From: Prevotella sp. E13-17
GTDB lineage: Bacteria > Bacteroidota > Bacteroidia > Bacteroidales > Bacteroidaceae
Direction of reading: 5' to 3'
DNA: 64,000 bases
Assembly (NCBI RefSeq): GCF_022024035.1
Contig: NZ_CP091787.1
Coordinates: 744,001-808,000 of the forward strand
Numbering within the stretch: position 1 is the first letter of the stretch; each line of letters begins with the position of its first letter. Under the pieces are notes generated by a model. The model saw only the letters and a program-made list of their open reading frames with translations. It was not told where the DNA came from and did no database searches. Both the position numbers and the translations under genes were made by a program. This document shows, piece after piece, positions 24,097-33,312 of this stretch.

Positions 24097-25035
24097 TCAG
24101 ATTGTCACATCCCAGTAGAGCGAGCTTAGTTCGCCTCCGCCAGCCACGATGTTGCCTTGTGCATCCTTGACCGTCAGGTGGATGCGCCACAAACCGGTCA
24201 TCGTCAGGTTGATAGTGCCTTGATAGCTGCCGTCCTCTTGTTTCAGGAGTGGCGTGTTGTTGGGCGAGGTGTGGTTGCCCATGTCTGGCATGCGCGGGTC
24301 TATTTCGATGGTAAACGTCTCGGTGGCAATCTGGTATGGGTCGGAAGCCTTTGCACTTTTTTTTGAGATGTAGGCTCTGATGTCGTTAGTTCCTGTTTTA
24401 AAGTCTGTGGGGTTTACCAGTGACAAGTAGTAGGTGTCATTGTCAACCTTAAATGATTTCAGCCATGCTTGTCCGTCGGGCAGGGCATTGACGACGATGT
24501 CGTGCTTCTCTATGCCGCCTTTGGCTCCCAGTATCAGTGCGTCGTAAGACAGATTCCACGAACCGGCATCGCTGCTGTTCATGACAAATGAAACCCATGT
24601 GCGCTTTACAGCCAGATAGCCATTGTTGAAACTCTCAGCCACAGGTCCTACTGGTGTGCTGTGATACATGTCCATTTTCACCATGTGCATCAGTGGCGTT
24701 AAGCCCGATATCTCAAAGTTCTTGATGTAGTTGCCGGTTGCTTTCTTGGTGGCAACGAAGAATAATTCGTTGTAGCCATTGTGAAAGGTCCCCGTCTTGG
24801 TGTAGGCAAAGACATTATATTTACCGTCAACTTCGGTCTGCAGCTCAGGCACAATCTTTACGGTCTGAAGGAAGTGGTACACCTGTAGTGCCTCTTCTGC
24901 AGAGCAGCAATCTATGTCATCCGTAATAGTGATGCCTGGTATTTCAATACCTGCCTCTACACCGTCATCGTTACTGTTGCAAGCTGTCAGTGCTGCAACG
25001 ACTAAAACTAAAAACAATCCTTTTACTTTTTTCAT
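24097..25035 (-). CDS. Met/His-rich lipoprotein with FixH/YtkA-like domain
   Basis: 312 residues. The signal peptide MKKVKGLFLVLVVAALTAC ends at a lipobox Cys. Two similar beta domains follow. The first carries PLMHMVKMDMYHSTPVGPV, dense in Met and His. The second has DPRMPDMGNHTSPNN and ends TGLWRIHLTVKDAQGNIV, as in FixH/YtkA-like domains linked to copper handling. A DCC motif lies near residue 42. The operon with the OprC-like receptor supports a surface metal-binding partner. No exact family name can be given. Confidence 0.75.
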   Translation of the reverse strand: MKKVKGLFLVLVVAALTACNSNDDGVEAGIEIPGITITDDIDCCSAEEALQVYHFLQTVKIVPELQTEVDGKYNVFAYTKTGTFHNGYNELFFVATKKATGNYIKNFEISGLTPLMHMVKMDMYHSTPVGPVAESFNNGYLAVKRTWVSFVMNSSDAGSWNLSYDALILGAKGGIEKHDIVVNALPDGQAWLKSFKVDNDTYYLSLVNPTDFKTGTNDIRAYISKKSAKASDPYQIATETFTIEIDPRMPDMGNHTSPNNTPLLKQEDGSYQGTINLTMTGLWRIHLTVKDAQGNIVAGGGELSSLYWDVTI

Positions 25036-25056
25036 ATTCCTTACCTTTTTTGAAGT

Positions 25057-25165
25057 CCCCTAAGTTAGGGGATTAGGGGTCTGAACAGACGAGAACCAGA
25101 CCAAAAATATTCTTTCTATGGGATGCCTGCGCCTGTTCAGACCCCCATCCCCCTAACTTAGGGGG
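25057..25165. mobile_element. 109-bp inverted-repeat element (MITE-like) in lipoprotein leader
   Basis: Arms at 25057-25088 and 25133-25165, about 32 bp each, match with a few differences. Both contain CCCCTAAGTTAGGGG or its complement and a CTGTTCAGACCCC segment. The middle 44 bases are unrelated. The homologous leader at 33151-33167 has only one CCCCCTAACTTAGGGGG hairpin between the same flanks, so this one looks expanded. It lies in the 5' UTR of the lipoprotein operon. The rest of the 25036-25323 gap holds promoter and operator only. Confidence 0.65.
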
Positions 25166-25177
25166 CTTTTGACAATG

Positions 25178-25247
25178 CAAAGGTACTAGGCTTTTTCTTT
25201 ACCCACAATCCCATGTTCAAGGCATTCGAATACCATATAAAAGGTAT
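25178..25247 (-). promoter_or_regulatory. Lipoprotein-receptor operon promoter with shared operator
   Basis: -7 TACCTTTG (25185 to 25178), -33 GGGATTG (25212 to 25206), palindrome ATACC-N8-GGTAT (25230-25247), 45 bases from the -7 box. Confidence 0.85.
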
Positions 25248-25323
25248 AAACTATAGATTGAGGGGAACCGACTGCCTGTTGCAGTCCATTCCCCTCTCTT
25301 GGTTATATGATATTAGGAATTAA

Positions 25324-26976
25324 TTAATATCCAGGATTCTGCGCTATACCCAGGTCTTCACCACTGAGGCCAGTAGGAATAGGTTGACGGTAGTGGCGAC
25401 CACGGATGTTATTGTACTTTGCACGCAGGTGGTTATGCACTTTGGTGAAGTAAGCTTCCTGATCAGCATTGTAGGTGTTGCCAAGTGAGGTCTTCCAGTT
25501 GTCTGCAAAGTGCTTATAGTTAGCCACCTTCTTCACGCTGCTGATGAGATCTTTCCAGCGGTAAGAGTTGAGCACGGAGAACTGCTCGTAGGTGAACTCA
25601 TAGTCCCATTCACGTTTGATCTGCTCGAAGGTGGGAGCGCTGATTTCTTCAATACCAGCACGACGACGCAACTGGTTGAAGGGCTCTGCAGCCTCGCTGT
25701 TGCGACCCAACTGTACGAGTGCTTCAGCCTTGATGAGCAGTACCTCTGCATAGCGGATTTCGATGCGGTCAACGCTGTTTTTAGTGATCTCCAGATTCTC
25801 GGCGTCTTCGTAGCTCTGATCAACTCCTTTGCCGTTGATGGGCGTATATACGGGCGAGTAGTAATGGTAGATCTTTTGATCTTCAGGGTTTTTGATTTCA
25901 ATGAGGTAGGTCTCTGCCAGTCGCTTGTCGTTGGGTTGTTCGCGTTTCCAGTCGTCATACAGGTTGTCATCTGCTACCTCGGTGTGGTTCTGGGTGTAGC
26001 CGTTGCCGTTCTCACCATTCTGGAAGGGGAAGGTCCACGAGCAGTGTGTCTGGTGGTTGCCCTGGGCATCCACTTTGTCACCATCGTGAGCAATGGTGAA
26101 CAGATGCTCGTTGGTGCCGCGCTTGTTGCTCTCATAGTCGCGGCCATAGAGCTTGTTGTAGTCGGGGTCAAGAGCCAGCAGTCCACTGTTGATCACCTTG
26201 TTGGCATATTCTATAGCTTTCTCCAAGCGACTGTCGGTCTTCGTGAACTGAGGATCGGTTTGGCTGGTTGCAATGGCCTGTACCTCAGCAGCCGAGAGAG
26301 GGTTGTCGCCCCACACGAGATAAGTGCGAGCCAGCAGAGCCTGCGCTGCTTGTTTTGACGGTGTGCGTGGGTCGCCGTCGTAGTCTTTCAGCAGTGACTC
26401 AGCATCGGTGAGGTCTTTAACCACCTGAGCCAACACGTTGTCTATGCTCTGTCGTTCTGTTGTAGAGCCGCCATTCTCTGTGAATACGGGCACTTCTCCC
26501 CACAATTGGGCCAACTTTAGATAGGCCAAAGCACGCAGAAACTTAGCTTTACCAACTGCAGCGTTGTAGCCTGCTTGTGTGACTTTCCCGGCTTCCACCG
26601 AATTGTTGATTGTCGTGATGGCCTCATTGGCCTGAGCAATGCCGAGCAGCAGGTGATTGAAAATCTTAACTTGATACCACGTGGTGGGCTCCTGTTCGAA
26701 ACGGCTGTTGACCGGACCAGCTTCACTTTCCTCACCTTCGAAAGAAATGAGCTTGTTTGAGTTCAGTTCAATGATGAACGAAAACGATGATGATAGTGGC
26801 TGCCAGTGACTGTACACACCATTGACGAGTGAGAGTGCAGAGGCATCGTCGGCTACGACGTTCTCGTCCGTCACCTGATTGTCACTGCCATTGGTGTCAT
26901 CGCTTGAGCATGACACGAAACCAAATGAAAGGGTTGTTGCCAAAGCGGCACTGAGTAGGATTCTTGCTTTCTTCAT
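25324..26976 (-). CDS. SusD/RagB family nutrient-binding lipoprotein
   Basis: Surface lipoprotein lid that hands nutrients to its SusC partner. 550 residues. The signal peptide ends LSFGFVSC, giving the lipid-anchored Cys. SusD-type TPR helices are seen at KVTQAGYNAAVGKAKFLRAL and QAAQALLARTYLVWGDNP. The C-terminal half contains RYAEVLLIKAEALVQLGRN and RRRAGIEEIS, typical of RagB/SusD. It lies 69 bases after susC. No glycoside hydrolase or peptidase adjoins, so the substrate is not evident. The promoter shared with cysteine genes hints at a sulfur-containing or peptide ligand. Confidence 0.94.
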   Translation of the reverse strand: MKKARILLSAALATTLSFGFVSCSSDDTNGSDNQVTDENVVADDASALSLVNGVYSHWQPLSSSFSFIIELNSNKLISFEGEESEAGPVNSRFEQEPTTWYQVKIFNHLLLGIAQANEAITTINNSVEAGKVTQAGYNAAVGKAKFLRALAYLKLAQLWGEVPVFTENGGSTTERQSIDNVLAQVVKDLTDAESLLKDYDGDPRTPSKQAAQALLARTYLVWGDNPLSAAEVQAIATSQTDPQFTKTDSRLEKAIEYANKVINSGLLALDPDYNKLYGRDYESNKRGTNEHLFTIAHDGDKVDAQGNHQTHCSWTFPFQNGENGNGYTQNHTEVADDNLYDDWKREQPNDKRLAETYLIEIKNPEDQKIYHYYSPVYTPINGKGVDQSYEDAENLEITKNSVDRIEIRYAEVLLIKAEALVQLGRNSEAAEPFNQLRRRAGIEEISAPTFEQIKREWDYEFTYEQFSVLNSYRWKDLISSVKKVANYKHFADNWKTSLGNTYNADQEAYFTKVHNHLRAKYNNIRGRHYRQPIPTGLSGEDLGIAQNPGY

Positions 26977-27045
26977 ACTGAAATCTCCTTTTTACCTTTA
27001 GTTAATACAATAATGTTTATTTCCTCTTTTATGTTAGTTGAATGA

Positions 27046-30000
27046 TTACAAAGAGATGTTCACGCCAAACACGAAGCTACGCGATGAAGGATAGACACCG
27101 CTGTCGGTGCCACTGGCCACCTCGGGGTCGTAGCCCTTATAGGATGTAAGGGTGAAGAGGTTTGATGCCGTTGCATAGAGGCGAAGACTTTCAACTTTCC
27201 ATTTGGCACTGTCCACTTTAAGATTGTAGCCAATGGTCAGGTTTCTGAGTTTCAAATAGCTGGCATCCTGTACGTAGCGACTGTCTATGTAGCCAATGGG
27301 CCGGGCATTAGAAGCCAGGGGTAGCGTGTTGCCGCCATGACTTGGTGTCCATGAGTCTTTGACAGTGCTCAGCACGTTGTACGAGTCGTTGGTCAACTCC
27401 AGACGGCGACCCAGTGCGTTGTAAACCTCGTTGCCATAGCTTCCGGCAAACGATGCAGAGAGGTCAAAGTCGTGCCACGTGAGTTGTGTTGAGAAGCCAT
27501 AGACGACATCGGGTTGGATGCTACCCAGAATCTGGCGGTCGTTACCATCGATGTGGCCATTCTTGTCGTTATCCACGAACTTGAGGTCGCCGGGCTTCGG
27601 CGTCTGTCCGTTGACGGTGGGTAGCTTGCTGACATCTTCGTCGCTCTGAACAATGCCGTCAAAGCGCAATCCGTAGAAAGAACCGAGAGCCTCGCCACGA
27701 CGCAGAATCTGCTGGTTGTCTGAACCTTGGATTACGTTGTTCGTGGTGCCCATGTTGGTAATCTCGTTGTGGTTGTAGGCTATGTTGACCGAGGCCGTCC
27801 AGCGCAACTCCTTGTATTGTAGAATTGTAGAGTTGATTGCCAGTTCGGCACCCTTGTTTACGACATTACCTACGTTCTGCAACTGCGTGGTGACACCCGA
27901 TGAAAAGCCCATTGGAACCACCAGCAGCAAGTCGCTGGTCTTCTTGTAGTAGGTGTCGAACACCACGTTTACGCGGTCGTTCCACAATCCCAAGTCAATA
28001 CCAAAATTATATGAAGCCGTGGTCTCCCACTTCAGTTTGTCGTTGGCCGTGTTTTGTTTGGCGTAGCTACTGCTGCCGCCATACGAACCAGTGGCGTAAC
28101 TGGTGGTAAAGGCATAGTCGCTGATTTCCTGATTGCCCACCAGACCACCGGTCAGTCGCACCTTTAGGTAGTCGATACCGTGAATACCCTGCAGAAATTT
28201 CTCTCTGTCAACATTCCACGAAAGCCCCAATGATGGGAAGTAGCCCCAACGATGGTCTGCAGCAAAGCGACTGCTGTTGTCTGCACGGAACGTGGCTGTG
28301 GCATTATAGCGATCGGCCAGCGTATAGTTGGCGCGAGCAATAAAGCTGTTCAGCCGAGCTTCGCTGATGCCCGTCTTGGGCGTGTAGATTTCGGCACCGT
28401 CACCCAGGTTGTGCTGCTTCAGACTCTCATTGGTGAAGTGGTTCGTGCGGATGGCGCTGTATGTAGAAGTCTGCGTCTGGCGCGTGTAGCCGCCCAAGAC
28501 GTCGATGTGATGCTGGTCAAAGTCAAGGTCGTAGGTGGCCGTGTATTCCTGTTGCCAGACATCGGTCTGGCGATTGCCTGTGCCACCAATGCCCTGTGTG
28601 GCCAGTCCCAGTGAGGTGTAAGCTCCCGAGAAATAGTTCTGTGAGAGTTTCTCGCTGTTCAGTCCAAGTGAGACCTTAAAGGTGAGGTGGCCAATACGCA
28701 GAGTGGTCCATACGTTAGTCAAAAGGTAGTTGTTAATGTTTTCGGCCACACTCTCCTTTAGGTCGTACACAGGGTTGGCTGCATGATCGCCAATGGCAAA
28801 ATAAGCATATTCGTAGGGGTTGTCGAAGTTGTAAGAGCCGTCGGCATGATAGACGCTGACTACGGGGGGCATCAGCAGCGCATAGACAAAGCTGTTGGTG
28901 ATGCCAGCCGAGAATGGCGAAGAATTAAACACTTTCGCCTCGGCCGTGGTCAGTCCTTGTTGCTTGGAACGTCCGTAGGTGGCATTGACGCCAAAGCGCC
29001 AATCCTTCTGCAATTCCCATTCCACGTTGGTGTGGAAGTTATAGCGTTCAAATCCAGAGTTCAGGATGATACCTTCCTGGTCGGTATAGTTGGCAGAGAA
29101 GGCGTAGCGGTTTTTCTCTGTACCACCGTTGATGCTCAGTTCGTGGGTCTGCTGCAATGCCGTGCGAGTCACGGCATCCTGCCAGTCGGTTCCTGTGCCC
29201 AGCGCAACAATCTCCGCATCGCTGTAACCTCCTTTGTTGCTGTAATAGTCTTTCTGATACTGTGCCCATTCGCTGGCATTCAGCAGGTCTAACTTCTTTG
29301 CAATATTGCTCACGCCTACCGAGTAGTTATAGTTCACGCGAGCCTTTCCTTCACCAGGCCTTCCTTTTTTGGTGGTGATGAGAATCACACCGTTGGCGCC
29401 ACGCGAGCCATAGATGGCGGTGGCAGAGATGTCTTTCAACACCTCTATCGATTCGATGTCATTGGGGTTGATGGTAGCCAGTGGGTTCAGTGAGCCTTCA
29501 ATGGCGCCAATGCCTGTGCTGTTGTTGGCGGCATCTTTGAAGTAGATAAAACCATCGACCACGTAAAGTGGCTCATTGCTCGCATTTACCGAGTTGCCGC
29601 CACGAATACGTATATGACTGTCGGCACCCGGCTGACCGCTGCTGGCAGTCACGTTCAGACCTGCCACCTGTCCGCCAAGGGCGACGTCCAGTGTCGGAGC
29701 AGTCACCTTTTCAAAGATGTCGGCCTTCAACTTAGTCACGCTGCCAGTCAGTTGTGTGCGTTTCTGAGTGCCATAACCCACCACAACGACCTCGTTCAGT
29801 TTATGATCTTCCTCTTTCAGAGCCACTACGAGATTCTTGTCACTACCTTTCACGCTGATGACCTGCTGTTCATAACCGATGTAACTGATTTTTAACTCAG
29901 ATGGAAAAGTTGTCACATCAATGCTGAAATGCCCTTCGGCATCGGTGATAACCCCCACATGATTGCGGGCATCGTATATCGTTGCACCAATAATGGCTTC

Positions 30001-30111
30001 TCCCGTCTCGGCGTCGGCTACCATTCCTATAATAGGGGCAGCCAACGCCGCACAGTGAGAAACAATGGCAAAAGATAGTATTGTTAATCGTGTTGTCTGA
30101 AAACTCTTCAT
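27046..30111 (-). CDS. SusC/RagA family TonB-linked outer-membrane protein
   Basis: 1021-residue receptor. After the signal peptide comes a carboxypeptidase-regulatory-like domain (PIIGMVADAETGEAIIGATI...ISYIGYEQQVI). The TonB box region LNEVVVVGYGTQKR follows, then the plug with GGNSVNASNEPLYVVDGF and GSRGANGVILITTKKG, and the 22-strand barrel ending SRSFVFGVNISL. Partner of the SusD gene downstream. Transcribed from a promoter with the shared ATACC-N8-GGTAT operator. Confidence 0.95.
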   Translation of the reverse strand: MKSFQTTRLTILSFAIVSHCAALAAPIIGMVADAETGEAIIGATIYDARNHVGVITDAEGHFSIDVTTFPSELKISYIGYEQQVISVKGSDKNLVVALKEEDHKLNEVVVVGYGTQKRTQLTGSVTKLKADIFEKVTAPTLDVALGGQVAGLNVTASSGQPGADSHIRIRGGNSVNASNEPLYVVDGFIYFKDAANNSTGIGAIEGSLNPLATINPNDIESIEVLKDISATAIYGSRGANGVILITTKKGRPGEGKARVNYNYSVGVSNIAKKLDLLNASEWAQYQKDYYSNKGGYSDAEIVALGTGTDWQDAVTRTALQQTHELSINGGTEKNRYAFSANYTDQEGIILNSGFERYNFHTNVEWELQKDWRFGVNATYGRSKQQGLTTAEAKVFNSSPFSAGITNSFVYALLMPPVVSVYHADGSYNFDNPYEYAYFAIGDHAANPVYDLKESVAENINNYLLTNVWTTLRIGHLTFKVSLGLNSEKLSQNYFSGAYTSLGLATQGIGGTGNRQTDVWQQEYTATYDLDFDQHHIDVLGGYTRQTQTSTYSAIRTNHFTNESLKQHNLGDGAEIYTPKTGISEARLNSFIARANYTLADRYNATATFRADNSSRFAADHRWGYFPSLGLSWNVDREKFLQGIHGIDYLKVRLTGGLVGNQEISDYAFTTSYATGSYGGSSSYAKQNTANDKLKWETTASYNFGIDLGLWNDRVNVVFDTYYKKTSDLLLVVPMGFSSGVTTQLQNVGNVVNKGAELAINSTILQYKELRWTASVNIAYNHNEITNMGTTNNVIQGSDNQQILRRGEALGSFYGLRFDGIVQSDEDVSKLPTVNGQTPKPGDLKFVDNDKNGHIDGNDRQILGSIQPDVVYGFSTQLTWHDFDLSASFAGSYGNEVYNALGRRLELTNDSYNVLSTVKDSWTPSHGGNTLPLASNARPIGYIDSRYVQDASYLKLRNLTIGYNLKVDSAKWKVESLRLYATASNLFTLTSYKGYDPEVASGTDSGVYPSSRSFVFGVNISL

Positions 30112-30153
30112 ACCTTATCCTTTTTATTTATCCGTTTAATACTTTCGACGGTG

Positions 30154-30223
30154 CAAAGGTACGGCGGTTTTCGGGCTCTCACAATCCCACGTGTGCGGCA
30201 TTCGCATACCGAGAGTATGGTAT
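30154..30223 (-). promoter_or_regulatory. susC promoter with shared operator
   Basis: -7 TACCTTTG (30161 to 30154), -33 GGGATTG (30188 to 30182), palindrome ATACC-N8-GGTAT (30206-30223), same 45-base spacing. It occupies the gap between susC and the cysteine desulfidase gene. Confidence 0.85.
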
Positions 30224-30239
30224 TTCGATGAAAAAATGA

Positions 30240-31517
30240 CTATTTCTGACGCATCACATCTACAATAACACCCTCTGTTTGGACCATTCCAGGCGATGCA
30301 ATCAGTCCTATGTGGCGCATCGTTTGTTCTGCCGACGGGCCATTGATGCCGTGCTGTCGCTCAATAGCAATACCGCAGAGGGCTAGGTTGACCGACTGGT
30401 AGGCGGCATCTACCGCCACGATACCTTTCATCACACAGCCATGGTTGCCACCATCACAAATCATCCCCGTGATACTCGAAGCCATATTCTGTATGATCAA
30501 TGTCAAGGTCTTATGTGTTCCACCCTTCAGATAAGCCAATCCGCAAGCCATTCCAGTACCTGCCGCGATAGCACATCCACAGAAAGCAGAGAGTTTTCCT
30601 GAATATTCCTTAATATACATACAGACAAGATAGCTGAGGGCCGTGGCACGCAGCAACTGTTCCTCACCATAGCCATTCACCCGACACGAAGCATAAAGAG
30701 GAAGCGTGGCAATGATGCCATGGGCACCACTACCCGTGATGCTCATTGCAGGTTTTGACAAGCCGAGAACACGCGCCTCGATAGCGCCATTACAAAGCAG
30801 AGAAGCAGTCTTCTGTTCGTCAGCAGAGATTACCAGCCGGTGGTTTTGTGAATACAGGTAATCAGTAATGGTGGCCTTACTGCTTTGGAGTGCTTCCTGA
30901 AAAAGGGCGAGATTCAAATCATAAGCATGCCTAATAAAAGTTATCTCGTCAATAGGAACCCTGTTTACATAGTTCAGCAGTTGTCGTAGAGAATAGCGGT
31001 GAATCAGAGGGGTGTCGGCTGCTGCCCTTTTCCCGTTGTTCTTTTTCTTTGCAGCTTTAAGAACAACCTTTCCATTCTGCACAATCTCTGTGATATTAAT
31101 ATGGGTGTCCTCTATCGTAACACTTGCATCGCCCTCATCAGTTGTGACGACAGCATGGATGTAAATACGACTGGATACATCGCCCATCGTCACTTGTATC
31201 CGACCTTCACTGACTATCTTCCTTGCCTGACGGTTGTGGATAGGTTTTACGCCGTCAAGACATTCCAGTTTCTTGTCGGCAACAGCTGCTACATAACCTA
31301 AAGCAGCAGCATGAGCAATGCCCACCTCATTACTATTAGGAATGCCGCAGGTGAAGGCATTCTTATACATGCCACTGTTGAGCGTGAGACGGATGCTCCT
31401 TAAATCCCCCTTGACATACCCCTTTGCCGAGGCTACAGCAAAAGCGATGGCTCCAGGTTCAGTGACGCCCAATGCTGGACGCATATCGTCATGAATCAAT
31501 TTCGTTAATGTATTCAT
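30240..31517 (-). CDS. cyuA: L-cysteine desulfidase / serine dehydratase-like Fe-S enzyme
   Basis: 425 residues of the CyuA/CdsB (UPF0597) family, related to the alpha subunit of Fe-S L-serine dehydratase. Such enzymes break L-cysteine into pyruvate, ammonia and sulfide. Key parts are PALGVTEPGAIAFAVASAKG, SITGSGAHGIIATLPLYA, LSAFCGCAIAAGTGMACG with cluster cysteines, and MICDGGNHGCVMKG. The start overlaps the stop of the NhaC-like gene (31514-31517), so transport and degradation look coupled. Cysteine rather than serine as substrate is inferred from family and from the regulon with cysK. Confidence 0.88.
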   Translation of the reverse strand: MNTLTKLIHDDMRPALGVTEPGAIAFAVASAKGYVKGDLRSIRLTLNSGMYKNAFTCGIPNSNEVGIAHAAALGYVAAVADKKLECLDGVKPIHNRQARKIVSEGRIQVTMGDVSSRIYIHAVVTTDEGDASVTIEDTHINITEIVQNGKVVLKAAKKKNNGKRAAADTPLIHRYSLRQLLNYVNRVPIDEITFIRHAYDLNLALFQEALQSSKATITDYLYSQNHRLVISADEQKTASLLCNGAIEARVLGLSKPAMSITGSGAHGIIATLPLYASCRVNGYGEEQLLRATALSYLVCMYIKEYSGKLSAFCGCAIAAGTGMACGLAYLKGGTHKTLTLIIQNMASSITGMICDGGNHGCVMKGIVAVDAAYQSVNLALCGIAIERQHGINGPSAEQTMRHIGLIASPGMVQTEGVIVDVMRQK

Positions 31518-32643
31518 TTTCTATGGTGATGACGGATAATACATGTTATGAAACAACATACCAACAAGAACCAGGGATAGACGGTTGTGAAGAACATGTC
31601 GGTTGCTTCCAGTTCAACAGTCGCTCCTAAAGCTTCAACCCCCTTCATCAAAAGGAGCAGGCACCCACCATAAGGGAGCACAAAGGGGAACGTGCAGATA
31701 ACGGTGGCAAGAATTGTGGTACGACGAAAAGGGTGGATTCCCTGCCGTTGTCCTATATCATTTACAAAGGGGGCAACGCAGATATTGGCAATGGTGTTGA
31801 CGGCTGCAATCAGGATACCAGCAATGGCCACCAGGGAAAAGATGGTAATACAAAAATATTCACCTTACGTAAAGCCAGTATCATCACAACCAGGATTGGA
31901 AATAGCAGGAAAAGACCCTTATAGTCATCCGAACCGGAAGAGATGTCTGTCTGCAATGTCTCCGTCCTCCATAATCCCACAAAAGAAAAGAATAGCAGCG
32001 TTAGGACGACAGCCCATAAAACAACGGGCAGACGATGGCGAATACTTTCACCTACGTCTGCCACCCTGCCATCATCATATTGTTGAGTAGAGGCAGCTAT
32101 CACAGCGGTATCAGAAACTGGCGAGATACTATCTCCTAAGGCGGCCCCAGAGAGGATGGCTCCACCCAGAAGAGCCGCATCTCCTCCAACAGCGATGCCT
32201 GCAGGAAATAACGTCAGACTCATCGCACTGATCGTGCCAAAGCCTGACCCCGTAGATATGGCGAACAAGCCAGAGAATAGGAAAGTAACAATAATGAATG
32301 CCGTGCCTCCACAATCCAGAGTGGTTGCCGCCCACACCAAGCCCTCCACAAGATGTCCCTCCTTCAGGATGTTTCCATAGACACCTACTATAAGCCAAAG
32401 CAACGAAGCGGTAACAGCCGTTCGACTGCCGAAAAAAGTAAATACGGTTGCCCAGTACTGTTGTCTGTCAGTGGATAATAAAGAGCCTCCAATGACAGCT
32501 ACGAGACCTACAACTATGAGAAGATTGATATCTACAACCTCAAAAAACGACAGTCCAATAACTGTCGTTACAAAGAATGTAAAGGGTAGAACTGATGCAC
32601 CTGACGAAATACCAGCAGAAGAATGCTGTTCGATAGTATTCAT
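31514..32643 (-). pseudogene. NhaC-family transporter gene, frameshifted
   Basis: Two overlapping frames together encode one Na+/H+-antiporter-like (NhaC) protein. The first (32643 to about 31840) gives MNTIEQHSSAGISSGASVLP, then GGTAFIIVTFLFSGLFAIST and LGDSISPVSDTAVIAASTQQ, and runs out as PSFPWWPLLVS. The second (from about 31850 to 31514) resumes with FSLVAIAGILIAAVNTIANI. The shift falls near the oligo-A stretch around 31849-31857. It may be a sequencing error, a true mutation or programmed. Members of this family beside cysteine desulfidases probably import cysteine. Intact length would be about 375 residues. Confidence 0.8.
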
Positions 32644-33129
32644 TTATTTTCGGATGCCTTCGAAATGAATTGTACCAACCATCTGTCCAGCATGCTTGAA
32701 TGTGTAGTCTAGTATCAGACGATTATCTTGATACTTGCCGTTAAGATCGCCAGCTACCGTATAAATGCCATTCATACTGCCATAGTCTTTTATTGAGAAT
32801 GTGATTACATTATCAGTCAACGTAGCAGGTATTTTATATATGATAGCACCGGGATAAGCACTTTTCCCTACATAGAAAGTGGGCTGTTTTAGTGTCACCG
32901 TTCCATCATCATTCACTTTAACAGTAGCCGTCTCCGTGCCCTGCGGTGTTACATCCTGACTACGTTCCTCTCCCTTCTCATTAATAGAGACCAACGTTCC
33001 ACTTGCCTCACCGATAAAATCACCAGCAAGGGAATTAAGCGTTAGGGGCGCACTTTCATCGTCACTGCTGCAGGCTGTAAATGCCACAGCCATCATCATC
33101 ATCCAAATCAATCCTTTTACTGTGTTCAT
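32644..33129 (-). CDS. Calycin-like lipoprotein of unknown function
   Basis: 161 residues. The signal MNTVKGLIWMMMMAVAFTAC has a lipobox Cys, followed by SSDDES. The rest alternates short strands (DFIGEASGTLVSI, TATVKVNDDGTVTLKQPTFY, NRLILDYTFKHAGQMVGTIHF), like small lipocalin/calycin-type Bacteroidetes lipoproteins. First gene of the unit with the NhaC-like transporter and desulfidase. Its signal peptide and leader resemble those of the 25.0-kb lipoprotein, suggesting a duplicated promoter segment. Function unknown. Confidence 0.75.
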   Translation of the reverse strand: MNTVKGLIWMMMMAVAFTACSSDDESAPLTLNSLAGDFIGEASGTLVSINEKGEERSQDVTPQGTETATVKVNDDGTVTLKQPTFYVGKSAYPGAIIYKIPATLTDNVITFSIKDYGSMNGIYTVAGDLNGKYQDNRLILDYTFKHAGQMVGTIHFEGIRK

Positions 33130-33150
33130 AATTCTTACCTTTTTTAAAGT

Positions 33151-33167
33151 CCCCCTAACTTAGGGGG
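33151..33167 (-). repeat. CCCCCTAA/TTAGGGGG hairpin in leader
   Basis: Near-perfect 8-bp palindrome with a one-base centre at the start of the transcript. The same sequence, within the context AGGGGGCTTTTGACAATGC, occurs at 25152-25180. Confidence 0.7.
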
Positions 33168-33179
33168 CTTTTGACAATG

Positions 33180-33249
33180 CAAAGGTACGGTGCTTTCAGC
33201 TTTCCTGCAATCCCTCTTTCACGGCATTTGCGTACCGAAAGCATGGTAT
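33180..33249 (-). promoter_or_regulatory. Promoter of lipoprotein-NhaC-cyuA operon with shared operator
   Basis: -7 TACCTTTG (33187 to 33180), -33 GGGATTG (33214 to 33208), palindrome GTACC-N8-GGTAT (33232-33249), 45 bases from the -7 box. Confidence 0.85.
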
Positions 33250-33285
33250 TTCAGTAATTATTATTAATTATTCCTCCTTTTTTTG

Positions 33286-33293
33286 TACCTTTG
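33286..33293 (+). promoter_or_regulatory. -7 box of tcdA
   Basis: TACCTTTG, 20 bases before the start codon. Confidence 0.65.
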
Positions 33294-33312
33294 CGGCCAA
33301 ATTCAAACAATA

